Positions 7,107 through 16,563 are shown, numbered from the stretch's first letter. The stretch is DNA of 59,574 nt from JAAXGI01 sp963579625 (GCA_963579625.1 CAUZHN010000006.1:1-59574), one strand, 5' to 3'. Notes: generated by a model from the letters alone, not told the origin. Program-made: numbers and translations.

Positions 7107-9314
7107 ATGGAACCGGAATCCCGACGATCGTGCTCGCCATTGGTTAAGTGGGGCACTTTGGCAATGCTCACCGTGGGTGTGTTCTATCCACGGCTAGCAG
7201 CTTCAGTCCAGCAGGCCGCTTATACGGACGAACAGGCAGATGCTGGGATTCTTGTCTATGAGACAAACTGTGCCGCTTGTCACCTCGAGAATCTACAGGG
7301 CTTGGGAACTGCCTCTCAGTTGGGGGGAGTGAACTTTCGCAACAGTTGGGGAAACCGGCCAGTAGTCCAAGTACTGACGTACATCCGATCTTCCATGCCT
7401 CCGGGAGCTTCGGGCTCATTGAGTGACGAAGAATACTCGGCAGTTACAGCCTATATCATGCGCGAGAACGGGGTTGAGTCGAGCACAGTTGAACTGACCT
7501 TTGCTTCTGAGGGTGGAGTGGCAATGGCCCCTGGGGCTGAACTACTTGCCGACGGCACATTGCCCGTTCCGGGAGTTGCGGGTTCAATCCCTTCGCCATG
7601 GGGAAGGAACGCTGTTCCCGATTACGGTCAACTATCCGAAACGTATACTGGTTTCACGCGGACGTATCAAGAGGTGGAGGGGTTCACGCCAGTTTCCGAC
7701 GAGGACCTTAGAAACCCGCTTCCCGGCGAATGGATTAATCCCCGCGGAAACCTTGGCGCATGGGGTTATAGTCCGCTGAGTCAGATCAACACTGAGAATG
7801 TCCATCGACTCGAATTGGCTTGGGTGTGGGGGATGGAAGACGGGATTCGGAGTCAGCCAGCACCCCTGGTTCGAGATGGAATCATGTTTCTGCCGAATTG
7901 GGGTAATACCGTCCAGGCGCTGGACGCTGAAAGCGGAGACCTCCTCTGGGAATACAGACGCACATTCCCTACCGGCATAACGGGCCGGGGCCGAGTTCGA
8001 ACCCTGGCGATCTGGGAGGACATGATCTACGTGTCCACTAATGACGCCTATTTGGCGGCTCTGGATGCGAGGACCGGTGTGGTTCGTTGGGAGGCGCAGC
8101 TCGCTGATCCTGACTTGGGATATGAGAACTCGAGCGGACCAGTCATCGCCAACGGTAAAGTGATCAACGGAATCAACGGTTGTACCCGTCTAATTCCGGA
8201 AAGCTGTTTTATCACTGCTCATGACGCCCGGACGGGGGAAGAACTCTGGCGGACCTTCACCATTGCTCGGCCTGGTGAACCTGGTGGAGACACTTGGGGC
8301 GGCCTTCCTTTTGAGCTGAGAGGTGGGGGGGATGTTTGGAACATTGGAAGCTATGATCCTGATCTGGGGCTGGTGTATTTTGGCGCCTCCCAGATGAAGC
8401 CCCGCGCGCCAGTGAGCCGAGGAACCGTGAGGACCGAGGCGGATTCAATTCTTTATAGTAGTTCGACCCTGGCGCTAGATGAGGACACCGGGCGTATCGT
8501 TTGGTACCGTCAATATGTTCCGGATGAGTCGCTTGATATGGACGAGGCCATGGAGCAAGTTCTCATCGATATCGACGGCCAACCGGTACTCTTTCAGATC
8601 GGAAAGCATGGGATCCTTTGGAAGCTGGACCGGCGGGATGGGAGCTTCCTGGGTCTAAAGGAGACGGTCTACCAGAATATTTTGGAGTTGGACTATGAAA
8701 CTGGACACAGTGAGTATCGGACGGATATTCGGGACGCGGCGGTCGGCGAGTGGGTTTCCGTCTGCCCCTCCACAGCTGGCGGCAAGAACTGGCACGCGAC
8801 CGGTTATCATCCGGGAGCTGGTGTCATCGTAATTCCGCTGAGCCAAAGCTGTATGGACAGCATGGCCAGTGAGATCGAGATGGTCCTCGGGGGTGGGGGT
8901 ACTGGGCAATCGCGGTATTGGATGGAAATGCCTGGAACAGAAGGAAATCTGGGTAAGCTTGGCGCCTACGATGTGCGAACCTTGGAAGAGGTTTGGAGCT
9001 ATGAGCAACGTGCTCCATTTCTTACCTCTGTTCTGACCACTGCAGGCGGGCTCGCCTTCTCTGGTGACTATGATCGGCGGGTACGGGCGCATGACATCGC
9101 TACTGGTGAGACGCTCTGGGAGAGTCGGCTTGGTACTGCGGTTCAAGGTTTTCCAATGACCTATGAAATCGATGGCGTACAGTACTTGGCCGTGCCCACC
9201 GGGGTGATTGGAGGGAGTCCATGGCGGACGTCGACGTTTCTCGCGCCTGAGATTCTGATTCCACCTGGAAACAGGCACAACGCTCTCTACGTGTTTCGGC
9301 TGGGAGAGCTATAG
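7107..9314 (+). CDS. Cytochrome c-fused PQQ-dependent dehydrogenase
   Basis: A 735-residue exported quinoprotein. After a hydrophobic leader (about 15-33) comes a cytochrome c domain with heme motif CAACH (55-59) and a likely axial Met in SSMPPG (M97). A propeller domain of the PQQ alcohol/glucose dehydrogenase type follows (WGYSPLSQI; repeated ALDA-SG-LLWEYR and ALDARTGVVRWEA blades; HGILWKLDRRDG; GGLAFSGDYDRRVRAHD). It should oxidise an alcohol or sugar in the periplasm and pass electrons from PQQ to its own heme. The heme is N-terminal here, unlike type II alcohol dehydrogenases where it is C-terminal. AGGAG precedes the ATG. A paralogue at 54.9 kb carries a CHRD domain in place of the heme domain. 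Confidence 0.9.
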   Translation: MEPESRRSCSPLVKWGTLAMLTVGVFYPRLAASVQQAAYTDEQADAGILVYETNCAACHLENLQGLGTASQLGGVNFRNSWGNRPVVQVLTYIRSSMPPGASGSLSDEEYSAVTAYIMRENGVESSTVELTFASEGGVAMAPGAELLADGTLPVPGVAGSIPSPWGRNAVPDYGQLSETYTGFTRTYQEVEGFTPVSDEDLRNPLPGEWINPRGNLGAWGYSPLSQINTENVHRLELAWVWGMEDGIRSQPAPLVRDGIMFLPNWGNTVQALDAESGDLLWEYRRTFPTGITGRGRVRTLAIWEDMIYVSTNDAYLAALDARTGVVRWEAQLADPDLGYENSSGPVIANGKVINGINGCTRLIPESCFITAHDARTGEELWRTFTIARPGEPGGDTWGGLPFELRGGGDVWNIGSYDPDLGLVYFGASQMKPRAPVSRGTVRTEADSILYSSSTLALDEDTGRIVWYRQYVPDESLDMDEAMEQVLIDIDGQPVLFQIGKHGILWKLDRRDGSFLGLKETVYQNILELDYETGHSEYRTDIRDAAVGEWVSVCPSTAGGKNWHATGYHPGAGVIVIPLSQSCMDSMASEIEMVLGGGGTGQSRYWMEMPGTEGNLGKLGAYDVRTLEEVWSYEQRAPFLTSVLTTAGGLAFSGDYDRRVRAHDIATGETLWESRLGTAVQGFPMTYEIDGVQYLAVPTGVIGGSPWRTSTFLAPEILIPPGNRHNALYVFRLGEL

Positions 9315-9341
9315 GCTCCATTTGTCTTAGACAATAGAGTC

Positions 9342-9551
9342 GTGGAGTATCCGATAGTTGGGGTAAGCGGGCTGTTCTCCGGCGTCGGACTGGGCACCCT
9401 GCTGCCGCTCCTGTTCGCCTTTTTCCCTGTCGGGGTCGGGGTTGGGGCAACGGACGTCGTTCATAGTGCCATTTTCCTACAAGGTCCAGATGTCATCTTC
9501 GAGGGCGAAGTAGGTCGTCTAATCCTTAGCCATCATAACCACCATTATTGA
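9342..9551 (+). pseudogene. Fragment resembling a TauE/SafE-family permease N-terminus
   Basis: A 69-codon frame with a GTG start encodes VGVSGLFSGVGLG, then TLLPLLFAFFPVGVGVGATD, followed by unrelated residues and a stop. The opening resembles the first repeat of TauE/SafE (sulfite exporter) permeases: G-SG--GVGGG, then PLL, then P-VAVATD. Only about 45 of some 250 residues remain and the glycine loop has decayed. I read it as a relic; a functional small membrane protein is the alternative. It lies just downstream of the PQQ gene. Confidence 0.4.
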
Positions 9552-9706
9552 GGCCTTTGCAAGAGTTTATTTCAGCCGGAGGCTCGTCGGAGATCCGGTC
9601 GGTAGCCCTTTCTCATCACAGTCAGAAACCACAAAATTGTCGAGTTCGATGGGTGACGCTCATGTGTGAGGGAGTCGCCATGTTCTAGTTATACAGAGAG
9701 ACCGCC

Positions 9707-10756
9707 ATGTTGAAGCGAATCACTTTCTTGATTCTGTTTACGCTGGTTGCTGATGATATCTTTGCTCAGGAGCCCGTTTCCTGGGGGGTTGATCTCCACT
9801 TTTCTACTTTCTCGATCGCCGGGATCGATCCGCAAACCGGGGAGTCGGGCGTGGCCGTTACAACGCGAGTGGCGTGCGTGGGCAACGGAGTTCCATGGGT
9901 CCGGGCGGGGGTGGGAGCCGTCGCGACCCAGGCCAGTACGAGAGTGGAGTACGGAAATGAGCTATTGGACCTCATCGAGAGAGGACTTTCGGCCGAAGAG
10001 GCTCTGACCAGGGCCGTGGCGGCCGATTCGCTTTCCCGGACACGGCAGGTTGGCGTTATTTCTCTCGATGGCACCCGTGGCCAGCACACGGGATCGGGAG
10101 CGAGTGCCTGGGCTGGACAAAGGGAGGGGCCTAACTACGTGGCGCAGGGCAACACGCTGGTTGGTCCAGAAGTGTTGGAGGCCGTTGCACGCAGTTTCCA
10201 GAGCACCGAAGGGAGTGGCCGACATCTCTCCGATCGGTTGATTGAAGCCCTTAATGCTGGACAGGCTGTGGGAGGTGATAGACGAGATGGCCGTCTGCAG
10301 TCGGCGGCGGTGATCGTGGCGGATCCGCGACCTGGGAATTCACGCCGCCCGGATCATCTCACCGCCAACATCAACGTATGTGAGCACCCCACGCCGGTGG
10401 CGGAGCTTCGGAGAATCTGGGACTCGATATCGGAGACGCTCGGCTACCGTGAGCTCCGTCGGTTCACCGGTAACGATGTGTGGCAGCTGCGCGTCTTGCT
10501 TCACGCCATCGGGTACTATCGGCCGGGAGTCGCAGAGATTCCTCGGGACCAGGATTCACAGTTATACAGTGAAGACGTGGTAGAGGCGGTGCAAGCATTC
10601 CGTGTCGCCGAGGGACTCTGGACGTCTAACTCCTCCTCTCCTCGGGCCCTGGTAGATAGGGCTATGGTCGAACGACTGTGGAGGTCTGTAGAAGTCGCCG
10701 GAAAGACCGCCGCGGTGCGGAAAACTATTCGAGACGCGACGCTCATTCGTCGCTAG
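9707..10756 (+). CDS. DUF1028 (Ntn-hydrolase-like) protein with peptidoglycan-binding-like C-terminus
   Basis: A 349-residue protein with a signal peptide (about 1-20) and a DUF1028 domain (about 25-235): TFSIAGIDPQTGESGVAV, VGAVATQA, GVISLDGT, YVAQGNTL and TANINVCEHPTPVAEL. DUF1028 has an Ntn-hydrolase-like fold; activity is unproven. From about residue 255 to 335 the pattern VWQLRVLLHAIGYY, AVQAFRVAEGL and VDRAMVERLW resembles a PG_binding_1 module, which would tether it to the wall. The start is weakly supported because no strong ribosome site is seen. It is monocistronic. Confidence 0.85.
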   Translation: MLKRITFLILFTLVADDIFAQEPVSWGVDLHFSTFSIAGIDPQTGESGVAVTTRVACVGNGVPWVRAGVGAVATQASTRVEYGNELLDLIERGLSAEEALTRAVAADSLSRTRQVGVISLDGTRGQHTGSGASAWAGQREGPNYVAQGNTLVGPEVLEAVARSFQSTEGSGRHLSDRLIEALNAGQAVGGDRRDGRLQSAAVIVADPRPGNSRRPDHLTANINVCEHPTPVAELRRIWDSISETLGYRELRRFTGNDVWQLRVLLHAIGYYRPGVAEIPRDQDSQLYSEDVVEAVQAFRVAEGLWTSNSSSPRALVDRAMVERLWRSVEVAGKTAAVRKTIRDATLIRR

Positions 10757-10969
10757 GCCGGACTCGTGCGGTGGCGTCTGTCCGGGATTGGTCGTAAGGG
10801 GGGCCGAAGCTGCCTCGAACCGATCCAGCTTAATAAGCCTCAATCCTTCCAACCTGGGTGATCTGGTTTTCGATAAGGACGGCTTGAACTTGCACGTTAT
10901 CAAGATCCGTTCGGATCGCAAGGAGGGAGGTGCCATAAGAGATGTCGTCGGCAAGCAGCCGCACTCCCC

Positions 10970-11941
10970 TCAGGGCTGAAGATTACTGCCAAGGATACCG
11001 CGGCCCTCATCGGCGGCCTCGACTGAAGTACGGATGATTCGCCAGCCCTCCCGCACGCGCCTCGCGACATCCTCACCCGTGCTCGCCGAGATCGCGCAGG
11101 CGACGTCGTGCCTGTTGCATGCCGCAAGGATCTGTTGGAATGCATCCTCCAGTTCGGGTGCTGCTTGAGTGACTCCTAGCGAGCGACTCAGATCCCCACC
11201 AGCACCCGGGAAAAGGGCTCCGACCCCAGGAGTGGAAGCGATTGCATCGACGTTCCGCAGGCCTTCGACCGACTCGATCATCATCACAGCCATGAGGTCC
11301 CCATCGGGATTGAGCGGCCACAAGTCGGCTCGCCGAAGATACTCTTCCGACCTTACACCCCAGGCCCACGCCGCGTTACCGGGGGATAAGCCCCGGATCC
11401 CCCTTGGCTCAGGGTAAGGTGAATCCCGAAGCTGTGGATAGCGCATGGTGCTAACCACGAATGCTGCCTGCTCCGGAGTGTCCACGCCGTTGAAGATGAT
11501 CCCAAATAGCCCCATGTCCAAAGCCTGCTTCGCCACCCATTCGGATTCGCGGGGCGGGGGTGCGAAGCGCGCGAATAGAGCAACGTTAGGCTGCACGTTC
11601 CCCTTCCTGAGGATCATCTGCTTATCGCCCATCGCCAGCAGGAACATGCTCAGGGCGGGAAAATCCATCGGACTGTGTTCCATATCCACGTATATGAAGT
11701 CTGCTGGTGCCCGCGCGACTTCACGCGCGTGAGAGAGCGAAAGGTCCTGCGTGCTGAGACCATACACTATCTCGCCCGCTTCGAGCTTGGCGATCACCGG
11801 ATTCAGGTGGCCCCCCTCTTGAGCAGGCAGGGCGCAAGGAAGGAGGAAGAGCGTGGTCAAGGAAGTGACGCACCAGCTTCTACGGGCACGCGGAATCCGG
11901 TCGCAGGTCCGTGGGAACGAAAGGCCGATCAATCTACTCAT
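10970..11941 (-). CDS. HpcH/HpaI-type aldolase with a signal peptide
   Basis: A 323-residue member of the HpcH/HpaI aldolase/citrate-lyase superfamily, metal-dependent enzymes that form or cleave C-C bonds with pyruvate-type substrates. Motifs are VDMEHSP (D86-E88-H89), MMIESVEGL (metal ligand E223) and GALFPGAGGDLSRSLG (ligand D250). Residues 1-40 form a long basic leader with a hydrophobic core ending in LPAQE, so it appears exported, which is unusual for the family. The start is backed by a strong GGAGG site. The domain is complete. The physiological substrate cannot be read from this context. Confidence 0.85.
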   Translation of the reverse strand: MSRLIGLSFPRTCDRIPRARRSWCVTSLTTLFLLPCALPAQEGGHLNPVIAKLEAGEIVYGLSTQDLSLSHAREVARAPADFIYVDMEHSPMDFPALSMFLLAMGDKQMILRKGNVQPNVALFARFAPPPRESEWVAKQALDMGLFGIIFNGVDTPEQAAFVVSTMRYPQLRDSPYPEPRGIRGLSPGNAAWAWGVRSEEYLRRADLWPLNPDGDLMAVMMIESVEGLRNVDAIASTPGVGALFPGAGGDLSRSLGVTQAAPELEDAFQQILAACNRHDVACAISASTGEDVARRVREGWRIIRTSVEAADEGRGILGSNLQP

Positions 11942-12295
11942 CGCGTTACCTCCTTAATCAGGTGCTCAGATCGATAGTGTGGAACGGCTGCAGGCGCTCG
12001 ATTGCTTCGAGCGACTGACTGTTCACATCCCACCGGAACAGACTCAACACGATCCGGTCGGATAGAAAATCCACTGGAGTGAATCCGTGTTCCTCAATGG
12101 GTGGCTCGGTCTCGGCCAGATCAAGGTGCGAGGGCGGTGAGGAGCCCACTCCACGAATCACCGATGGAAAGCCTCCCGGGCATTATCCGCCAGAAAGCGG
12201 TCTCCGCACAACCGCGCTCGCTGCTTGCTCTACGGGTAAGATCCAAACAGCTTTGGCGCTTCTCGCCCAGGCTGTCACCTGAACTTCTGCTCCGA
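11942..12295. other. Divergent promoter region without a confident gene
   Basis: This 354-bp interval lies between the minus-strand aldolase and the plus-strand DUF5916 gene. A minus-strand frame (11958-12161) ends in a plausible-looking protein tail but matches no family I know. A GTG-initiated extension of the DUF5916 frame begins at 12101 but would bury the signal peptide. I see nothing firm here. Confidence 0.4.
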
Positions 12296-15079
12296 ATGGA
12301 TCCTCGACTAGTGCGATCACGGTCACCATTTGTTCTTCTGGCCATCACCGGCATCATCACTTTTGGCACTCCTTACCTCCGCGCACAGGACGTCGTGGAA
12401 GAGGGAACGGGTGTGACCACGGTCGACGCTGAGGGGAACTATGACCACGCATTGGCGGCACGCGCCAATGCGATCCGTTCGAGCGGTGCGATCTCAATCG
12501 ACGGGGTTCTGGATGAGCTCGTTTGGTCCCGGGCCTCACCCATCACGGATTTCATTCAGACCCTACCGGTTGAAGGTGCCTCAGTGTCTGAACGGACTGA
12601 AGTGAGCCTCGCCTTTGACGACGACGCCATCTATGTAGGGGCTGTCCTAGAGGACCGAAGTGCCGTCACGACTCGACTTGCCCGTAGGGATGCCAGCCTC
12701 GACGACTCCGACCTATTCCTCCTTCTCCTCGACAGCTACCACGATCACGAGACGGCATACCGATTCTGGACCAATCCCTCGGGTGTGATGGGCGACGCGA
12801 TCGTTACCGGGAATAGTGCCGGGAGCGGTGACTCCTCCTGGGATCCCGTTTGGGATTTGGCGACCGAGGTCACCGAGTCGGGCTGGACGGTCGAGATGCG
12901 GATCCCGTTCAGTCAACTGCGTTTTGGTCCCGAGAAGCAGCAGGTATGGGGGATCCAGATCGAGCGAAATATCAATCGAGCCGCGGAGAACGCGACTTTC
13001 CCCTTCACCCCCCTCCTGGAGCGCGCCGGTGTCTCTCGCTTCGCGCATCTCGATGGGATTGAAGGAATCGAGCCCGGTCGGAGGCTTGAACTCCTACCCT
13101 ACATGGTGGCCCGAGGCGAGTACCTGCAGCTGGAGGACCCTTCGGGTGTGAACTTCGCGAACCCTTACCGGAGTGGATCGGATCTCTTCGGGAGTGCAGG
13201 GCTGGATCTCAAGTACCGGGTTAGTTCGAACGTTACACTCGATGCCACGGTCAATCCGGACTTCGGCCAGGTGGAGCTAGACCCGTCGGTGATTAACCTT
13301 ACTGCCTTCGAGACGAGGTATAGTGAGCGAAGGCCCTTCTTTGTCGAGGGAGCGGACATTTTCACCTTTGGTGAAGCGGGCCCGATGGGGAGCGTTGGAA
13401 GAGGCCCGGAGCTCGTCTACTCCCGTCGGATTGGGAGGCCACCGAGGGGCGTCCTTCCATCTGAGTCCGTCTTCTCCGACATACCGACTGCTACCACGAT
13501 CGCGGGGGCTGCGAAGGTGACCGGAAGGGTTGGGGATGGTTGGTCCCTTGGGATCCTGGAGGCCGTCACGGGCAGAGAGGTCGCATCCTATACCGATGGA
13601 GATCGGACCGGACACCAGCTGACTGTCGAACCGGCTGCGAATTATTTCGTCGGCCGGTTGCGACGCCAGATTCGGGGGGGACAGACCCGGTTTGGAATGA
13701 TCTCCTCAGCGGTAAACCGCAACGTGTCGGGCACTATCTTAGCCGACAGGCTACACACCTCCGCGTATTCCGCTGGAGTCGATTTCGCCCACGAATCGCA
13801 GGATCGGGTCTGGCTCTTCACCAGTCTCTTGTCCGGAAGCTATGTAGCAGGTGAGGTGGATGCGATCACCCGCACCCAGGAGTCCTCCACCCGGTACTAT
13901 CAGAGACCGGACGCAGATCACGTCGAGGTCGATCCGGCGGCAACGTCGCTGAGCGGTTTCTATGCGATGGCCTATGCTGGAAAACAGGCGGGAAACTTCA
14001 CAATGCGGAACGGGATTGCCTTCGTCAGCCCTGGGTACGAGGTCAACGACCTCGGGTTTCATTCCGACGCAGACCGTGTTCTGCTGGACACCCACTACCA
14101 GTACACTCAGCCGGAGCCCGGTCCGTTCTTGAGGTCGTGGAGGGTGATCTTGGGTGGGCCGAACGTAATTTGGAACTTCGCAGGCGACCGCACCTACACG
14201 AACATCAACACGATCGGGAGTGTCGAGTTCCTGAACTACTGGGGCGCCTCTGTCCGAGTCCTGTATGCCCCGCGGACCGACGACGATCGGCTTACGAGAG
14301 GGGGCCCAATGGCTCGTTCTCCGAGCGAGATCTCCCAGAACTTAAGCGTTCATTCGGATAGGCGCCGGGCCGTTGTGGCCAGGGGAAACTATTTTTGGGG
14401 GTCGGATGATGGAGGAGGGTGGAGCCGAAACGTCCGCTTCAATCTAGGGGCCCAATTCGGAGAGACACTTCAAGTCGACGTCGGCCCCTCGTACTCTTGG
14501 TCCCGCACCGCTGCCCAGTACGTTACCAAGAAGGTGGACGACCGATCAGGAGAGGCTACATACGGGACCCGTTATGTGTTTGCGGGGATCGATCGGACCA
14601 CACTGTCCCTTGAAGCCCGGGTGAACCTGACGTTCTCGCCTACACTTTCGCTTCAGGTCTATCTGGAGCCGTTCATTTCGACGGGCGATTACGGAGCGTT
14701 GAAGGAGCTCCGAGCGGCGGGGACCTTCGATTTCCTCACGTATGGCGCAGACATTGGAAGCGCAGAGCCTGATGGGGAAGGAGGCTACGATATCGACCCG
14801 GACGGTGACGGGCCGGCAGCGGCCTTTTCGGTCTCCGATCGGGATTTCAGTTACCGGAGCCTGTTGGGGAATGCTGTGCTCCGGTGGGAGTGGAGGCCGG
14901 GCTCTACATTCTTCTTCGTTTGGCAGCAACGGAGGGTCAACGCGATCAATGGCCAAGAACCCTTCGGAACTCAGCCCTGGGCCGGGACGTTCAATCTAGG
15001 CCGAGATGTGGGGGACATGTTCGAAGTTGCTCCCGATAACATCTTCATGATCAAGGTGAACTACTGGCTAAATCCCTGA
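12296..15079 (+). CDS. DUF5916 outer-membrane protein with CBM9-like domain (first copy)
   Basis: A protein of 927 residues if started at ATG 12296. That start gives a clean signal peptide (MDPRLVR..., cleavage near YLRAQ), whereas the frame stays open back to 12101. A CBM9-like beta-sandwich (about 55-250) carries IDGVLDELVWSRA, DDDAIYVGAVLED and GWTVEMRIPFSQLRF. A long DUF5916 region follows (LDATVNPDFGQVELDPSVINL, FETRYSERRPFFVEGADIF), then alternating beta-strands typical of a TonB-receptor-like barrel. It probably binds and perhaps imports glycans or peptides at the outer membrane. A shorter paralogue lies at 41 kb. Confidence 0.87.
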   Translation: MDPRLVRSRSPFVLLAITGIITFGTPYLRAQDVVEEGTGVTTVDAEGNYDHALAARANAIRSSGAISIDGVLDELVWSRASPITDFIQTLPVEGASVSERTEVSLAFDDDAIYVGAVLEDRSAVTTRLARRDASLDDSDLFLLLLDSYHDHETAYRFWTNPSGVMGDAIVTGNSAGSGDSSWDPVWDLATEVTESGWTVEMRIPFSQLRFGPEKQQVWGIQIERNINRAAENATFPFTPLLERAGVSRFAHLDGIEGIEPGRRLELLPYMVARGEYLQLEDPSGVNFANPYRSGSDLFGSAGLDLKYRVSSNVTLDATVNPDFGQVELDPSVINLTAFETRYSERRPFFVEGADIFTFGEAGPMGSVGRGPELVYSRRIGRPPRGVLPSESVFSDIPTATTIAGAAKVTGRVGDGWSLGILEAVTGREVASYTDGDRTGHQLTVEPAANYFVGRLRRQIRGGQTRFGMISSAVNRNVSGTILADRLHTSAYSAGVDFAHESQDRVWLFTSLLSGSYVAGEVDAITRTQESSTRYYQRPDADHVEVDPAATSLSGFYAMAYAGKQAGNFTMRNGIAFVSPGYEVNDLGFHSDADRVLLDTHYQYTQPEPGPFLRSWRVILGGPNVIWNFAGDRTYTNINTIGSVEFLNYWGASVRVLYAPRTDDDRLTRGGPMARSPSEISQNLSVHSDRRRAVVARGNYFWGSDDGGGWSRNVRFNLGAQFGETLQVDVGPSYSWSRTAAQYVTKKVDDRSGEATYGTRYVFAGIDRTTLSLEARVNLTFSPTLSLQVYLEPFISTGDYGALKELRAAGTFDFLTYGADIGSAEPDGEGGYDIDPDGDGPAAAFSVSDRDFSYRSLLGNAVLRWEWRPGSTFFFVWQQRRVNAINGQEPFGTQPWAGTFNLGRDVGDMFEVAPDNIFMIKVNYWLNP

Positions 15080-15114
15080 GCCTGATATCTGCCTACTCCC
15101 CTCATTGGAGCGTC

Positions 15115-15279
15115 ATGAGCAGAACCCAACTGTCCGTGATCGACACAGGGCATCAAGTCAACTCAGAGAACAGCAGAGAGCTTTGGGGAACTGAGCTTCT
15201 TTGGGCTGCACTGAGGAATTTAGACCGGAGGGAGCCGTGGATCGTGGGTGGCGATCTCTCCCTCGAACCGGCACACTAG
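15115..15279 (+). pseudogene. Possible fragment of an endonuclease/exonuclease/phosphatase protein
   Basis: A 54-codon frame (ATG 15115, TAG 15277-15279) contains ELLWAALRNLD, then PWIVGGDLSLEPAH. This resembles the GGDFN-S/T-P metal-binding strand of the endonuclease/exonuclease/phosphatase fold, where GDxN is conserved. The Asn is replaced by Ser and both flanking parts of the fold are missing, so I call it a relic. The match is short. Confidence 0.35.
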
Positions 15280-15292
15280 AGGCACACAACGC

Positions 15293-15326
15293 AAACGGGG
15301 GAGCCCATCTCTGGACTCCCCCGTTT
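15293..15326. terminator. Bidirectional hairpin terminator
   Basis: AAACGGGGGAG (15293-15303) pairs perfectly with CTCCCCCGTTT (15316-15326) around a 12-nt loop. It separates the end of the DUF5916 region (plus) from tRNA-Pro (minus) and could stop transcription from either side. Confidence 0.75.
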
Positions 15327-15359
15327 CGGTAAACCATTACTGCCCAACCTTATCCCCAG

Positions 15360-15433
15360 TCGGGACGGCCGGATTCGAACCGGCGACCCCCTGAACCCCA
15401 TTCAGGTGCGCTACCGGACTGCGCCACGTCCCG
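15360..15433 (-). tRNA. tRNA-Pro(GGG)
   Basis: Full cloverleaf on the minus strand: acceptor CGGGACG/CGTCCCG, D-arm GCGC, anticodon stem CCTGA/TCAGG with loop ATGGGGT (anticodon GGG), and T-arm GCCGG-TTCGAAT-CCGGC. The 3' CCA is not encoded. Confidence 0.95.
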
Positions 15434-15567
15434 AGGATGGCTAAGATAACCGCACGCTAGACGGCCCCTCAAGTTTGCCGACACGGTGCCATGTGATACT
15501 GGCCAAAAGGCTGTGGTTAACCCAAAAACAGCGTTTGATGGAGCGGCTGGAGGGCTAGATTTCAGGG

Positions 15568-15597
15568 TTGACACTCCGTAGGAGCCATCCATATACT
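15568..15597 (+). promoter_or_regulatory. Sigma70-type promoter for initiator tRNA
   Basis: A perfect -35 TTGACA (15568-15573) and a near-consensus -10 TATACT (15592-15597) are spaced 18 bp apart. Transcription would start at about the first base of tRNA-fMet (15609). Confidence 0.8.
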
Positions 15598-15608
15598 TGG
15601 GTCCTTGT

Positions 15609-15682
<74 letters not shown>

Positions 15683-15698
15683 TCCGAATTGAGGGAGG

Positions 15699-15721
15699 AG
15701 CGCCGCCCCCAGGGCGGCGCT
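15699..15721 (+). terminator. Hairpin terminator after tRNA-fMet
   Basis: AGCGCCGCCC (15699-15708) pairs with GGGCGGCGCT (15712-15721), a very stable 10-bp stem with a 3-nt loop, 17 bp after tRNA-fMet. The T-tract is poor, so release may be aided. Confidence 0.65.
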
Positions 15722-15960
15722 TCAACATTGTGGAATGAACCAGCCAGTCTTGAGCCGACAAAACACGAAACGGACTCATGGCGTTCTGGAGAAAAGCTGA
15801 CCTATGCTGAAGCAACGAGTGACAGACAGATCAGGGTGGGCTGTGGATTTTGACAGGAACCCAGTTCCGGCATGGCTTCTGGATGATACCTGGTCTGGCA
15901 TGGCGAGCCGGGCGGGTGTTGCACATCGTTAGAGCCGAGTCAGCCTCTCTTCGAATGTGG

Positions 15961-16068
<108 letters not shown>

Positions 16069-16110
16069 TCGCTAGAGAGGGGAGCAGAATGGCTCCACGC
16101 AAGTTCACAG

Positions 16111-16183
16111 AGGTCCGTAGCTCAATTGGTAGAGCACCGGTCTCCAAAACCGGAGGTTGTAGGTTCGAGCCCTACCGGGCCTG
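16111..16183 (+). tRNA. tRNA-Trp(CCA)
   Basis: Acceptor AGGTCCG/CGGGCCT, with one G-T pair, anticodon stem-loop CCGGT-CTCCAAA-ACCGG (anticodon CCA), T-arm GTAGG-TTCGAGC-CCTAC. Confidence 0.95.
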
Positions 16184-16257
16184 TAGAGAAGAGGTGCTGG
16201 ACCGCCATGTATCAGTGATGTCCGGTGAACCGGAAACCTGAGAGGAGAGTATCTCAG

Positions 16258-16329
16258 GCCCTCATCGTCTAACGGCTAGGACGCCAGGTTTTCAACCTGG
16301 TAACCGGGGTTCGATTCCCCGTGAGGGCG
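16258..16329 (+). tRNA. tRNA-Glu(TTC)
   Basis: Acceptor GCCCTCA/TGAGGGC, anticodon stem-loop CCAGG-TTTTCAA-CCTGG (anticodon TTC), T-arm CGGGG-TTCGATT-CCCCG. Confidence 0.95.
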
Positions 16330-16364
16330 TTAAGGACGCGTGTGGGCGCATCAGATGCTGGATA

Positions 16365-16438
16365 GGGGCTGTAGCTCAGTTGGTTAGAGTGCCGGTCTGT
16401 CACACCGGAGGCCGCGGGTTCGAGTCCCGTCAGCCCCG
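16365..16438 (+). tRNA. tRNA-Asp(GTC)
   Basis: Acceptor GGGGCTG/CAGCCCC, anticodon loop CTGTCAC (anticodon GTC) between CCGGT and ACCGG, and T-arm GCGGG-TTCGAGT-CCCGT (one G-T pair). Confidence 0.95.
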
Positions 16439-16473
16439 TAGCTTTTTGACAACATCGGTTTTTGGTTGGCGTT

Positions 16474-16546
16474 GGGGCCGTAGCTCAGTTGGGAGAGCGC
16501 CTGAATGGCATTCAGGAGGTCAGGGGTTCGATTCCCCTCGGCTCCA
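16474..16546 (+). tRNA. tRNA-Ala(GGC)
   Basis: Acceptor GGGGCCG/CGGCTCC with the alanine identity G3-U70 pair, anticodon stem-loop CCTGA-ATGGCAT-TCAGG (anticodon GGC), T-arm AGGGG-TTCGATT-CCCCT. Confidence 0.95.
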
Positions 16547-16563
16547 CTCCAGATTGGTCTGGA

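Noticed and set aside
10757..10969. Plus-strand frame 10788-10979 as a small gene
   Set aside because: It overlaps the 3' end of the aldolase gene on the other strand and shows no family, signal or ribosome site.
12101..12295. Upstream GTG-initiated extension of the first DUF5916 gene
   Set aside because: It would place the signal peptide in the middle of the protein; ATG 12296 gives a proper leader.
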